Source: Druceiella hillmani (taxonomy: Eukaryota > Arthropoda > Insecta > Lepidoptera > Hepialidae). Taken from it: 64,000 nucleotides of DNA. The DNA lies in the NCBI GenBank assembly GCA_039881145.1, contig JAYKKI010000037.1:19217001-19281000 (forward strand), in the 5' to 3' direction. This document shows positions 14,960 to 25,965 of the stretch, in pieces. The notes under the pieces were generated by a model that did no database searches, was not told where the DNA came from, and saw nothing but the letters and a program-made list of their open reading frames with translations. Position numbers and translations under genes: made by a program. The first letter of the stretch is position 1, and the number at the start of each line of letters is the position of its first letter.

Positions 14960-16290
14960 CTCACATCGCAGTAAATAATTATAACACATCCATTGTCACA
15001 AAACTGTATTAGAATAAATCACAAAAACAATAATTCAAGAAATATACCTGTTCATACCAAATAATAATAAAATATACTATAAATCCATCTTATCCATAGG
15101 TAAGGTTTACTTAAACTAGGAAAGCTCTAAACAAATAATAAAAATATAAATATTACCAGATGTGCCTATAGTACTTTAAATAACTTGCATAATACCTTTA
15201 TTAATAACAAAGGCAAAATAGATAAATATATAGAGAATAGTGTCTATAAACTTAAATGAAACGATTTTATTCGCATATATAAATATATATAGGTCAAACA
15301 AGAAGAGACTTTACTATCCGATACAACGAACACATCGCTAACTGGTGAAATAACAAAGCAGATACATCTCACTTTGCAAATATCTTATTGAAAATAACCA
15401 TCACCCTCATACCGATAATGCTCCCTATATATTATAAATAAATACAGAAGGTAATAAACTCCTAGAAATGTCCTAGAAACATTAGATATAAACGGACATA
15501 AAAAAGACACCAACGTTAATATATTAAATGAACAACTCAATACAATATCACCACCCATACTTAATATCTTCTAGACATAATATAGTTAGACAACATTGAT
15601 ACCGCAGTATACACCAAATTATTTCAGCTCGGTCACACATCTAAAGAGGCACATCACAATAGCAAACAAAAAATGGGAGATATGTATAATAGTTGTATAA
15701 CACTTGTCCAACAATCAGATGCCCTTGCTATTGTAGAAATATATTACTAAGAAAACATCCATTTAATTTATTACATTCAGGTTCAGGTGTAAAAATTTGC
15801 ATTGTATAATTTCATAGAATAACATTAATTTTATTTATCATCCTCACTAAAATATTTATATAATTTATAACTTTCAAAAATATAATAAAAACTACACCGC
15901 TCCCCTACCATAAAATCACAAACTTAATCAGTGGGAAACCTCACGAAAACCCTACTTCCGCTATTGCTTTTTGTAATATTTAAATGCTGTTTGAAATTTC
16001 TAAAAGTCAATCTTCACAAATTGCCCACCTCAAAATATTCATACAAAGAAACCTAGATCGTGGTAAATAATGTAGAAATAATATTATATCACGTAGTTTT
16101 ATTTAGTTGTGAAAAAAAAATGATTGAAGAAAAAGAAGTGATTGAAATTCGTGACAAACTATTAAAATTATATAAAAGGAAAGGTAAAAACCAGAAAATA
16201 TATTATAAAAATGAAAAATTTAAGATTAATGCCAGTTTACTTATGAAAGCTAAGAAAATCATTTCTTGGTCACGAGAAGTATAAAAATTA
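14960..16290 (+). pseudogene. Penelope-like element, decayed copy B, opposite orientation
   Basis: From about 14,975 this is a plus-strand, diverged copy of the same element as copy A: the words acaaaactgtat, gaaatatacc, tatagtactttaaataactt and taataacaaa all recur in inverted orientation. It carries the GIY-YIG remnant IGQTRRDFTIRYNEHI (around 15,290-15,340), broken upstream by frameshifts. The 3' end has the family's terminal sequence at 16,025-16,110, where the hammerhead core is mutated (CTCAAAA in place of CTGAAGA). A 74-codon lysine-rich open frame (16060-16284) starts in this terminal sequence and runs past it. In tandemly arranged Penelope copies the 5' end of the next copy would lie here, so it may be part of that, but I cannot confirm it. 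Confidence 0.7.
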
Positions 16291-17430
16291 ATATGTTAAT
16301 CAAAAGCCAGAACAAATAAATAAATATATGTTAATTTTTGTTATCAATTTGTTAATATTTTAGTGGGCACATTTCTTTAATACTACAATAAAATAGAAAC
16401 CGGTTATTGGCAACAATGTCTAGGTCACGCACAGTGGAAATATCAATAAGCCCCTATTTCCAAATAGTTCTTTTTTTTTAATTATACTTCATTTTAATTG
16501 AATATTGTGAAAAAAACTAACTAATCTGAAATACATATCGAGTTCCGTAGGTAACAAATCTTCAAAATATGATGTACGTAAGGAAGTAGACGTTTAAATA
16601 CAATATAAAACACCAAACAAGCGTTGTAACAAATTTGATAATTTAAAATAAAAATTTATTTAGCTGTGTAAAAAAATAATAAACGTATTGCGCTGTTTCA
16701 ACTTTCATTGCAATTTACGTCTATTTTATTTTAGGAAAAATTATATGACTTTTACATTACAAGGAAAAAATTAAATTTATGAACAATAAACCGAACAATT
16801 TTTTTTTTCACACGGGTTAGAATTCAAATATAATATATATATATATATATAACAAAATATAATATATTAATCATCGACTACTGCTCGATGGCCCTTGTGG
16901 GAGCACTGATTCGGTCTACAATGGTTTTCCGCTTTCAGATAACTTATTTTGATAAACTTAGGGAGCTGATTACGGAAAATTTTTTTAGTTATTTAGCATA
17001 TATTTTTTGTGCCACAGTACTTAGGCCTACCTAGTAAAGAATTTATATTTTATTTAATTGTTTCTTATTGAATAATAAATACACTGAATGGTTGCAGTAG
17101 ACAATGAATAAGTTTTCATAAATCGTTGATTAGATATAACATAATTCACTAAGTAACATAATCTTATTATTGGAAAAGATGTGAATTTGTATGTCATCTG
17201 CTAAAAACCTTATTCAAAAGTAATTAATTTAAATTGTTAGAAGCGGGTTAATGAGGGTAAATTAATAGATTTTTGGATAAATAGCAACATCATTGTCTTT
17301 ACGAAATCAGTATTTCCGTCTAATTCGTAACGGTCACTTAAAAGATGTCTAAACACACTAGACAATTTTTTTTATATTTGTGGGCAGTTTATGCGGACGA
17401 AACAGTAGCATAACATTACTGAATTCATAA
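16291..17430. other. AT-rich spacer with a short (AT)n run
   Basis: No gene recognised. A short (AT)n array lies at 16,829-16,850. Confidence 0.5.
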
Positions 17431-17789
17431 GTAACGTTATAACATGTATTTCGGCCTGGCAATCGCTGACCAAGAGAGGGTGGGTCCCACGTAAGGTTTG
17501 AGCGACATGCGTTCGTAAACTTTGAAAGTGGTCAAAAGGGCAGAACCATACTTTTGATTTACAATCGCCTATGTTATGGAGAGAATATCAGAATCATACC
17601 GAAGACTGTTATTTCTTCTGTTGCAAGATATTACAGACTGTAATTTTAAACCAAAAAAATTTTGTATATTCAACCTTGCAATCGGTAACGCACGCAGTAA
17701 ATAGCAACCCGAATGTTGCACCGTCATCACCTTCATATATGGAACCAGTGCAAGCTGAAGACATCAGCAGTGTATTAGATTGTAAGTAG
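17430..17789 (+). pseudogene. relic of a multicopy insect protein family (WRE..NH..DCYF)
   Basis: The open stretch 17571-17789 begins MLWREYQNHTEDCYF and continues through a region rich in P, S and V to EDISSVLD. I recognise the layout PM(V/I)WREP.NH..DCYFC followed by a proline-rich acidic tail. It belongs to an uncharacterised protein family found in many copies in insect genomes, usually just after a cysteine-rich segment. Upstream, in other frames, are YFGLAIADQERVGP (~17,450-17,495) and KWSKGQNHTF (~17,530-17,560), both fitting the same family in order. Frameshifts separate the pieces and the second cysteine region is lost, so this is a relic. The family is repetitive, its function is not established, and my recognition is from memory of the pattern. 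Confidence 0.5.
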
Positions 17790-17799
17790 ATTATATTGA

Positions 17800-20730
17800 A
17801 ACTTTTATTACAACTCTTCATAAAGATAGTAATCTACGTTATAAATAATAAACTAAAAATCTATATTTTTTGTGAAAATATGGAGGGTAATAAATTTTTA
17901 ACCAAAAAGTTATTTGCAAGTTTTTTTATTAAATATGTATGTAAATTTAAGACCTATATCTCGATGACAGTGTATTTTTCTAAATCCTGAAATATGTTAA
18001 TATGTGTGCTACTAAGTACCATGAAACAAAAACCTGAAGGCAATGAACACTGGATGGAAATTTTAATTTTAACAATCCATTGAAAACACACGAAGAGTAC
18101 GCACATATGCTGTCACATCTGTACATATGTACACGCTATGTGAGTATACGATGTGTGTGTTTACTTACTAACATTACGCATGTTAACACCCTCCATTCCA
18201 TATTTTCAATCTTTGGAAAACGTAATATGCGTAAAATAATTATTTTTTCCATACCGCATCAACGAAGTGAAATCAAAAGATATTATCGAAGTCTACTTGA
18301 ATATTTTACGTAAAATCTGTTGAGGAAAAATAAAATAAATACACAATATCACATAAGGATTATAACCAATAGCGAAAAAATTAATGTTTGACTAGAAATT
18401 TATCTGTCCATCATGTATTTAAAATAAATCTTTACAGTAATGTACTTTTAATCTTTTCAAATATTTCTTTTCTGTGACTCGCCATAGTGCTTAGGGTTTT
18501 GTTCTTGCTTATCAGTTGCTCTTAGTGTCTTGTTCAGATAAAATTTTACAATAAACTTTATTTTCTGATGAGAAAATTAATTCTAACTCAGAGAAAGAAA
18601 ATGATTGTCTCTAAAATTAAAACACTTTTGCAAGTGTTTTAGCGGAAATTTGAAATAAAGGCAAAGAATATTCGTGATAAAAAATTATCAAACGGTTTGC
18701 GATAAAACAACAACAATATACATTACATAATAATAAAATATTTTGTTATTTGTTTTTTCTTTCCGATTTTTAAAATAGTTTATAGAAACAAACCATCGAC
18801 TATTATTTTAATACATTACTGTCACACATGTTATGATATATGATGGAACTACAAACCCTCCACACAAAAGCAGACACAATTTCTACAAAATCGTATGAGA
18901 CATATAATATTTCATTTAATATGTTTAGAATTTTTATAAAGTTGCCCTTGATGACTTCTTAATTAGTAGTCATCAAAAATTATGAAATATATGTGAAAAA
19001 AATATTTTTGATGATTATTACCTAATAAAATGTGTGATACGGTGTTCTTTTTAAAGTAGAAATCGATTTAAAAGGAAAAGGCGGGTTAATTCCGAGTTTA
19101 TAATTATGCACATATAAACTTTGTCCTACATGATAATTGTTTATAGGTAAAATATATTGAACAATGTTGTACAATTCAATTAACGGTGGCATCGTGTAGG
19201 AAATACCTACACTGATTTTAATTCCGTGCAAAAAGTTTACTATTAAGATGATATATAGTTGCGCTAACCCATGTTTCCAAAGTCAATCTAAAAATAAACA
19301 ATATTGTATGCTTATATGGAACTTAATAATGCTATGGATATTCCGTTCATTATCTTATTTTATTCATAAACTAGAATAAAAATATGTCCTAAAACACACT
19401 ATATAATGTAACTTCAAATCTACTTTTTCTGCAATTAAAATTATATAAATCCCGTTTAAGTTAGATAAAAATTTCTGTAACGGCAGTATTTGCTTAACAA
19501 AATAATTAATACGCATTAAAATGGTCTTAATATTCCTTCCATCAGACCACTTTTAAACTACAAACACGTATCAAAATTTATCTCGTAATGTTAAGATGCT
19601 ATACCTTAATAAAAACAGATATTTTAGGCGAGTATTGGATAGATTTAATCTGAAATTTACCGGTCCCAGGAGATAAACCTCAAAGGAATCAAGATATTAT
19701 AATTACTTTTGCCACTTTATTTCCTGTACAAAAGATCCTAATCATCAAAAGGCACAGGTAAAAGAGGTTCATCGTTTGAATGGTACGAAATTGTGAAGGG
19801 TGCCTTTAATAGGACAAAATAATTCAGTTTCATTTCCTCCCAATTGATAGCTTTGAGATAAATATAGGCAAGATGGAACAATATAAATACTGATTGAAGT
19901 ATTTGTCGTTTCTGAAACTTGTTATTGCTTCATAAACATTCAATGAAATTTAAAAGGATTTTAATTATATCTGATATTCAAAATTAACTCAAACCATTGT
20001 TATTCAAAATTCAAAATAATACATTAGTATCGAATTACCAAATTGCGTATATTTCTACCTTCAAAGTAATAAAAATGATATTCTAATTTTGGACGGAATT
20101 AAGAGACGTACAATGTGCAATTAACATTAAATTAAAATCATTTATTATTACATTACAGTATTTTATAAAAAATTATGCTGAAACACAAATCTGTTTTTGA
20201 CTTATTTACATTGATGCAAAGACATAATATTTCCGTGGTTATTGCTGTCTCTACAAGACGTCTCTAGACTATTTCGCCAAGATAATTGTTTCAAACAAGC
20301 TGTAAATATGTATTTGGTGCAATATTTTCATGTAATTTGCTAACTAAATCTAAGTGTTATCTTTCTCTGTTATCTAGGTGATATTATGCCATAATATAAT
20401 ATTTTCCTACCTATAGATAAAAGTAACCAGCACTGAATAATCTATAACTTAACCTTGCATTAAAAATAACCTATAACTTAACTCCGAATTGGAATTGATT
20501 CAATTCCGGCGGTTATAATTTTGCTCTACAATGTTAATTTTGATTTTATTAAAACCAACAGTCGGATATCAGGAAAATCCAAAAATATATTAAGGAAGAC
20601 TTCAAGAATATTTTACATCTACTGTAATCGGCTGTAGGAATAATTAACCAAATAACTATCGACATATTCTTAGTTCAATTTAAAAAAGGGAAATACCGTA
20701 AGACAATGCAGTGATAATGTACCTACCGAT
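17800..20730. other. AT-rich stretch without recognised features
   Basis: I saw no protein similarity, RNA gene or recognisable transposon. There is a small perfect hairpin (aaaacactt...aagtgtttt) near 18,619-18,640. Confidence 0.5.
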
Positions 20731-20734
20731 TTGA

Positions 20735-21560
20735 GCAATTTATTAAAAACAGTGACGAGTTTTGCGGCTGCAAGAATAAATCAAGAATTTCTTGTCGATT
20801 TCGTCAACCCGATTAGAGCGGTTGTAATCTGCAAAAAAAACTGGTTTCTTCTTCTATCGAATGCGATGAGAAGAGAAAATCAGCAGCACAGTTTAGTTTT
20901 TTTAGGGACATAGGAAAGCAATGTGCAGTTTTTTTGTGAAGCCACACAGAAAACTTTCTAATTTTCTTTCTTTAGAAGGAAAGAAGCATGTTAGTATCAC
21001 CTTATTTCTTCCATCGTTCCTAAGTAAGTAAGTTCCCTTTTTAGCAATATTTCCATAAGTGGGATAGAAATTATTCAATTTTCAGCTTTTATTTTACAGT
21101 GTGAGTTTTTTACTACCTTCGCAAGTCTCATAAATGATGAATTTGATATTGTCATTTTTTGCTCTTGTTCAGTCAGACCTACGACGTCTGAATTGTCACG
21201 AAAGCATTGTAAATGTAGTGTCTACGTGAATCACTCCACACCATAATTCTAAAACTATATTTCGCTGGCTTTTGAGGCATGCGAGCAACGAATTTGCATC
21301 CGCATCTATAGGCCAATAATATTTCATCGAGGCATAGGTTTGGTCTAGAGATGTATTGAGACTAACAATTTGAGTTAAATTTATTAAATATATCTGATAT
21401 TGCTGCAAGTGGATCTTCTTTGGGACGTTCCTCTCTGGAAGTAAAGTCATCAAATCTCAGACAGTCGATCAAACATGAAAATCGATATTTGGATCAGTGA
21501 CAAAAATCATATTGATAGCGGGGTCATTGCACTTAAATACTGACTAATAGTACAAAACAC
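20735..21560 (-). pseudogene. piggyBac-like transposase, broken
   Basis: Conceptual minus-strand translation gives, in order, the piggyBac landmarks: LRFDDF(T)SREER followed by DPLAAISDIFNKF (21,370-21,461), LCLDEILLAYRCGCKF (~21,275-21,325, holding a conserved catalytic-region Asp), MPQKPAKY, then HYIYNAF. After a frameshift come GLTEQEQ, SIPLMEILLKR, LTYLGTM, CTLLSYVPKKTK and finally a degraded DYN...VDEID block near 20,770-20,800. piggyBac transposases cut and paste at TTAA using three Asp residues. Here an in-frame TAG (21362-21364) and at least three frameshifts rule out function. The N-terminal third and the terminal inverted repeats are not recognisable. Confidence 0.75.
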
Positions 21561-22155
21561 CTATAAATGCTTACATTTGGTAGTATTTGTATCCATAAGT
21601 TCTATCTTGAATTTGACCCAACAAGTACTCAGTTTTTGATTTGTAAATCTCATTAAACTTTCTAACATTAAATGGTTAAGAGGCTTGGACCATGTTCAAA
21701 ATAACCTTCAAAATTATTAGTATTTGGAGGCCTTGGTAATCTCATTATTAGACATCGGATTATATGCATTTGCATGTTTGCATATGCTAATTCATATTAC
21801 GCTATTTTTATATCCTTATTGCATATTTTATCAATTTTCCAATAATAATTTACTTCAGTAGCTAAAGGTGTTAGGCGTGTTGAATTACGCGTGAACAGTG
21901 GCGAGCTGCAACCAGTGACGAGCCGCGCGAACATCTTTCATGCGCTCGGCAAGCGCACTGAACCCAATCTACTTGCTCGTACTAGGCGAAAGCGTTGGCG
22001 GTATGCGGCGCGCTTGAGAAAGGAGTATGGCACTCTTTGCTTCACGAAATTAAATTGTTTATTATTCAATTGCTTGTTGTATTTATTTACCTACCTACCT
22101 ATAATTTTGTTGAAATAACGCCACTAGTAAAAAATAACCAGACTTTAATGGAATC
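21561..22155. other. spacer with a GC-richer patch
   Basis: The patch 21,880-22,030 is conspicuously GC-rich for this window (gagctgcaaccagtgacgagccgcgcg). It may be part of another old element or the far flank of the piggyBac remnant. No gene is identified. Confidence 0.35.
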
Positions 22156-22169
22156 TTGGTTAACAATTA
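22156..22169. repeat. target-site duplication of the LINE, low-coordinate copy
   Basis: TTGGTTAACAATTA, identical to 25536-25549 at the other side of the LINE. It abuts the (TAA)n tail. Confidence 0.9.
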
Positions 22170-22191
22170 ATAATAATAATAATAATAATAA
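22168..22191 (-). repeat. (TAA)8 3' tail of the LINE
   Basis: On the element's strand the 3' end reads AATAAAGAGGCTTATTATTATT..., that is, a short 3' UTR with an AATAAA-like signal followed by a (TTA)n microsatellite tail. This kind of tail is typical of RTE-type LINEs, in contrast to a pure poly-A tail. Confidence 0.85.
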
Positions 22192-22310
22192 GCCTCTTTA
22201 TTTTTCATGACATACTTTTGCAATTAAATTATATAACTTAGACTATGAAAAAACAACTATAATGTGTATTAGAGAAATATACTATATTTTAACAAGTTGA
22301 CTATAACCTG

Positions 22311-24839
22311 TCATGGCCCCTTTCGGGTATAGGCCTCCTCCAACTGCCTCCATCTTGCTTTATCCTTCGCGACTTCCATCCAGTTTCTTCCTGCAAATTT
22401 AATTATTTCGTCGTTCCAGCGAGCTCTTGGTCTACCCTTCTGACGTTTTCCTTCTGGTCCGTGCCATTTGGTGACGCGATTTGGCCATCTGTCCTCAGAG
22501 TAGCGAGCCATATGACCGGCCCATCTCCACTTCAGACGACGTGTGTGTTGCAATGCATCTAGAACTTGGGTTTTTTGGCGAATCTTATTGCTATTTTTTT
22601 TATCAGAGATCTTTATACCGAGGATGCTTCTCTCCATAGCCCTCTGGCACGAACGAATTTTAGTCATGTTTTTATTATTGAAGATGCAGGTTTGAGCTCC
22701 ATACGACAGACATGGTAGTAGGCAGGAATCCATAACTTTTTTCTTCAGTGGAAGTGAAAGCTTCGACTTCATAATTTCTTTACAACTCCAGTATTTTTTC
22801 CAGGTCATACTAATTCGTCTATCCAGTTCCTCCGTGTGTCTCGAACTTTTAAATGATATTTGTTTCCCTAGATATATATAGCTCTCCACATATTCCACAG
22901 GCGTCTGGTTTATTTTTATGGGAGTTTTTTTGCCATTGGTGGATACCTTTGTTTTTGAGGTGTTTAACAGTAAGCCAATGTTTTCACTCGCGTCGCTTAG
23001 TTCTGATAGCATAACTTCCAGTTGTTTTGATGTGTTAGCAAAGATAACTATATCATCGGCGAATCTAAGGTTACTGAGGTACTGACCATCAATGAATATT
23101 CCCTTTCTATCCCAGTTTAAATTTCCCATTACATGCTGTAATACAGCTATGAAAATTCTAGGTGACAGCGGATCTCCTTGTTTCACACCTCTACTGATAT
23201 TGAATTCCGTGCCCATTCTGTCTAGTTTCACGCGACTCGTGCTTTTGTGATAAATATCTTTAATTATATTGATGTATGTGTATGGTAGATTCTGATGTTC
23301 CAGTGCTTCCCATATGCTCTTATGTGAGATAGAGTCAAATGCTTTCGCGTAGTCAACATATGCGAGGTAGAGATCCTTCTTAAACTCTTCATGTTTGTCT
23401 ATCACTTGTTCCAAGGTGTGTATTTGGTCTACTGTTGAGTACCCTCGCCGGAAACCTGCCTGTTCCACTGGTTGACATATTTCTAGAGTTATTTCTATCC
23501 TTTTTTCCAAACACATTGCGAATAATTTATACATAGTTGGTAGTAAGCTGATTGGTCGGTAATTATTGATGTCTGCTGGATCTCCTTTTTTATAAATAAG
23601 GATTACCTGGGACTTTGTCCACTTAATGGGTACTACTTGTTTCTCAAGTATTTTATTAAATAAAATTGTAATAGGTTTTAACAATATGTGACTCCCAAAT
23701 ATAAAAGCTTCGTTAGGTATATTGTCTTCGCCTGGGCTCTTTTCCTTTTTTAGTTTTTTAATATTCTTTAAAATTTCGTCACTATTGAAGAGTTGGATTG
23801 GTACACATGTATCTGTTGATTCAGAAAGTTTTTCGTAGCAATTACTGTTAATAGATTTATCGTCATACAATCTCTCGTAGAATTCCGAGGCAATTTTCAC
23901 CAATCCTTTTCTTGTCAGCTGCTTCTGTTCCGTTTTTTGTGATTTCAAAGAAGGAATCCATTTTTTCTCTGTTGTTAATTGTTTAAATGCTCTTTTTTGA
24001 CTTCCCGTGGCTATTAAGTGCTTTTCAATTATTTCCATTCTGTAGTTTTCATAGTCTCTTTTTAGATGTTTGTTTGTGATTTTGTAGAGTTCTGAGAGTT
24101 CTTTCTTGTCATTTTTATTCTTTAAAGGTTTGTGTTGTAGAGCAGCACGCTTAATAATTAGGTTTTTGGTTTCTTCGCTTATTATTTCTTTCTTTGTCTT
24201 AATGGATGTCAGACTATTTAAGCTTTCTTGTATGGCAGACTCTATCTTAAAATAATAGGACTCTATTTCATCATCTTCTTCCCACCACACATATTTTAAT
24301 TTCATACTTAAGGTAGATGTGTATGTTTCTTGTGATTTCAGACTTAATAAATTGGCTACTGGGAGTGAATCAAATGTATTTCTGTTTTTTTTTTGTTTGA
24401 GTAATGTTATTGTGCCTCTCAGGAGTCTGTGGTCGCTGGGAAAAGTCATTTTGTTTATAATTTCTATGTTGGTGAAGAGTCTTGGGTTGCCACACAGAAT
24501 GTAATCTATTTGATTTCTATTCTGTTGGTCTGGTGAAATCCATGTCCATAAGTTATTTTTGTTTTTCTTGAATATTGTGTTGATTATTGTGAGCTTATTT
24601 TTAAGAGCATGTTGTACAAGCTTTTCACCTCTTTGGTTTCTTTTCCCGTAGCAGAAAGGGCCTATTATAGCGTTTTCCTCGGGTTTCCTTTGGCCTATTT
24701 TTGCATTCAGATCTCCTAGTAGTATAACTCTACCTGTTGTTAGGCTCTGGGCGTTTTCTACTAATTGGTAAAAGTCATCAACCTCTTCCTCAGTCGCTTC
24801 AGAGGTGGGGGCATAAACTTGAATTACTGAAATCTTCAT
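22311..24839 (-). CDS. LINE ORF: endonuclease C-terminal part plus reverse transcriptase
   Basis: This 842-codon frame has no internal stop. Residues 7-12 (QVYAPT), 42-49 (GDLNAKIG) and 135-138 (SDHR) are the exonuclease-endonuclease-phosphatase motifs that make the target-site nick. The reverse transcriptase follows: YKKGDP..INNYRPISLL near 416-433, AGFR near 461, the motif A block with AYVDYAKAFD (493-502), GVKQGDPLSP (551-560) and the catalytic FADD (593-596). The C-terminal tail (RWAGHMAR, RWPNRVTKW, GRPRARWNDEI) is the usual end of this LINE type. The ATG used here is internal: homologous sequence continues upstream in the same frame to 25064, where a poly-A insertion breaks it. The RT catalytic residues are intact, but the protein lacks the endonuclease start. 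Confidence 0.9.
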   Translation of the reverse strand: MKISVIQVYAPTSEATEEEVDDFYQLVENAQSLTTGRVILLGDLNAKIGQRKPEENAIIGPFCYGKRNQRGEKLVQHALKNKLTIINTIFKKNKNNLWTWISPDQQNRNQIDYILCGNPRLFTNIEIINKMTFPSDHRLLRGTITLLKQKKNRNTFDSLPVANLLSLKSQETYTSTLSMKLKYVWWEEDDEIESYYFKIESAIQESLNSLTSIKTKKEIISEETKNLIIKRAALQHKPLKNKNDKKELSELYKITNKHLKRDYENYRMEIIEKHLIATGSQKRAFKQLTTEKKWIPSLKSQKTEQKQLTRKGLVKIASEFYERLYDDKSINSNCYEKLSESTDTCVPIQLFNSDEILKNIKKLKKEKSPGEDNIPNEAFIFGSHILLKPITILFNKILEKQVVPIKWTKSQVILIYKKGDPADINNYRPISLLPTMYKLFAMCLEKRIEITLEICQPVEQAGFRRGYSTVDQIHTLEQVIDKHEEFKKDLYLAYVDYAKAFDSISHKSIWEALEHQNLPYTYINIIKDIYHKSTSRVKLDRMGTEFNISRGVKQGDPLSPRIFIAVLQHVMGNLNWDRKGIFIDGQYLSNLRFADDIVIFANTSKQLEVMLSELSDASENIGLLLNTSKTKVSTNGKKTPIKINQTPVEYVESYIYLGKQISFKSSRHTEELDRRISMTWKKYWSCKEIMKSKLSLPLKKKVMDSCLLPCLSYGAQTCIFNNKNMTKIRSCQRAMERSILGIKISDKKNSNKIRQKTQVLDALQHTRRLKWRWAGHMARYSEDRWPNRVTKWHGPEGKRQKGRPRARWNDEIIKFAGRNWMEVAKDKARWRQLEEAYTRKGP

Positions 24840-25532
24840 AGAACCAAAGATTAAATTTAGTAAACATACTCTTTCAGATAGACCTATGTAGTTTTCTATA
24901 TTATATTTATATTTTTTCTTAATCAGGAATCCGACTCCATATAGCCCTCTCGACTCTCCGGTGTGACAGAAAATATGGTTATCATCTTCTACAATATTAT
25001 TACCATCTCTCCGGACTTCTGCGAGGCCTATTATGTCATATTTAATATTTTTTTTTTTTTTTTTTTAATATTTTCCAGAGAATACTTTAGCAGTTCCATT
25101 CTTTGCGGCGATAGCAGTGATTTTACGTTGTATGTGCAGATGTATAGTTCTTGGCTTGTTGGAGGGTTGCAGTCTAGGTCTCCCGCGGTGACCAGCCGTG
25201 TTGGGAGATTGAGAGGGGCCGGTGTGGGTTGCTATTTTGTAGTTTGTTTTGATGAGAGCGTTTCAGGAGGCGTCTTATCAGGTACTGTGAGCGTAGGTTT
25301 TTTTTATCATATAATTGTTTATACTGTTGTTCTTACTTATCTTGGCAGGCTGTTTTTTAAACTGGTTCTCTGCGCTGACAGGATTGGTTGCCTGCTCGGG
25401 GGAATCTGATAAATTTCTCTTTTTATTATATATATAAGTAGACTGTATTTGTTGATTTTTATTTTGAAGTATTACTATTTTATCGTATTTAATTATCGCT
25501 TTTTTACCTTGTTCTCTTAATTTGCCTACTTC
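24840..25532 (-). pseudogene. broken N-terminal endonuclease region of the LINE ORF
   Basis: From 25064 down to 24840 the frame is continuous with the main ORF and reads KYDIIGLAEVRRDG, then HTGESRGLYGVGFLIKK, conserved endonuclease sequence including the catalytic-region Glu. Upstream, in another frame (25067-25231), it reads LYICTYNVKSLLSPQ then RMELLKYSLENI, the very start of the nuclease domain. Three lesions separate these pieces: a 19-nt A run at 25048-25066 (frameshift), a TAG at 25232-25234, and a frameshift at the eight-nt A run 25298-25305. Farther upstream (25306-25532) comes the linker ending KRNLSDSPEQA. Those lesions make an active endonuclease from this copy impossible. Confidence 0.85.
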
Positions 25533-25535
25533 AAT

Positions 25536-25549
25536 TTGGTTAACAATTA
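25536..25549. repeat. target-site duplication of the LINE, high-coordinate copy
   Basis: TTGGTTAACAATTA, a perfect match to 22156-22169. It defines the 5' truncation point of the LINE at 25535. Confidence 0.9.
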
Positions 25550-25965
25550 CTCAGTTCAATTTACGATTGATAGAACTGCAATTTTCTGCAAGGTTTGTGA
25601 CAAGCGAGTTTGTGACAACAATATCCTCATCAAAAAATACCAGATTATTCAATATGTGAGTAGTGGTTCCCATATAGCTACAAAATAGATACAAGAAGAG
25701 TTCACAGAACTCTTACTTCATGCCATTAACGGTAAGCAGCACATATATAACAGTTTTTGTGTCATTTGATGTCAATTATAATGATGGTCAATAGAAAAAA
25801 CTTAATACAGTATTGAAAAGTACAATAAAATGTGTAACCAACACAGAGGTAATAGGGAAATATTGAAATGTCCGTTTAATAAAAATATGTCTTAGGCATA
25901 GAGAAAAGCATACTATTAGAAGAGACACGTGTACAGAAGGTACCGGTATTATATGAATAATATAT

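Larger units (their letters stand above)
22170..25535 (-). mobile_element. RTE/CFDP2-like non-LTR retrotransposon, 5'-truncated
   Basis: A single LINE insertion of about 3.37 kb is bounded by a perfect 14 bp target-site duplication (22156-22169 and 25536-25549). It ends at its 3' side in a (TTA)n tail. At the 5' side (25535) the sequence is already coding (E-V-G-K-L-R-E-Q-G-K-K...) with no start codon, so reverse transcription stopped before the element's start. The protein encodes an apurinic-type endonuclease then a reverse transcriptase, as in elements annotated 'endonuclease-reverse transcriptase' or craniofacial development protein 2-like in insects. The clade (RTE or close relative) is from pattern memory. 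The perfect duplication and long open frame point to a fairly recent insertion. Confidence 0.9.

Noticed and set aside
24963..25409. 148-codon plus-strand open frame
   Set aside because: It is antisense to the LINE endonuclease region and contains the poly-T run; no independent similarity.
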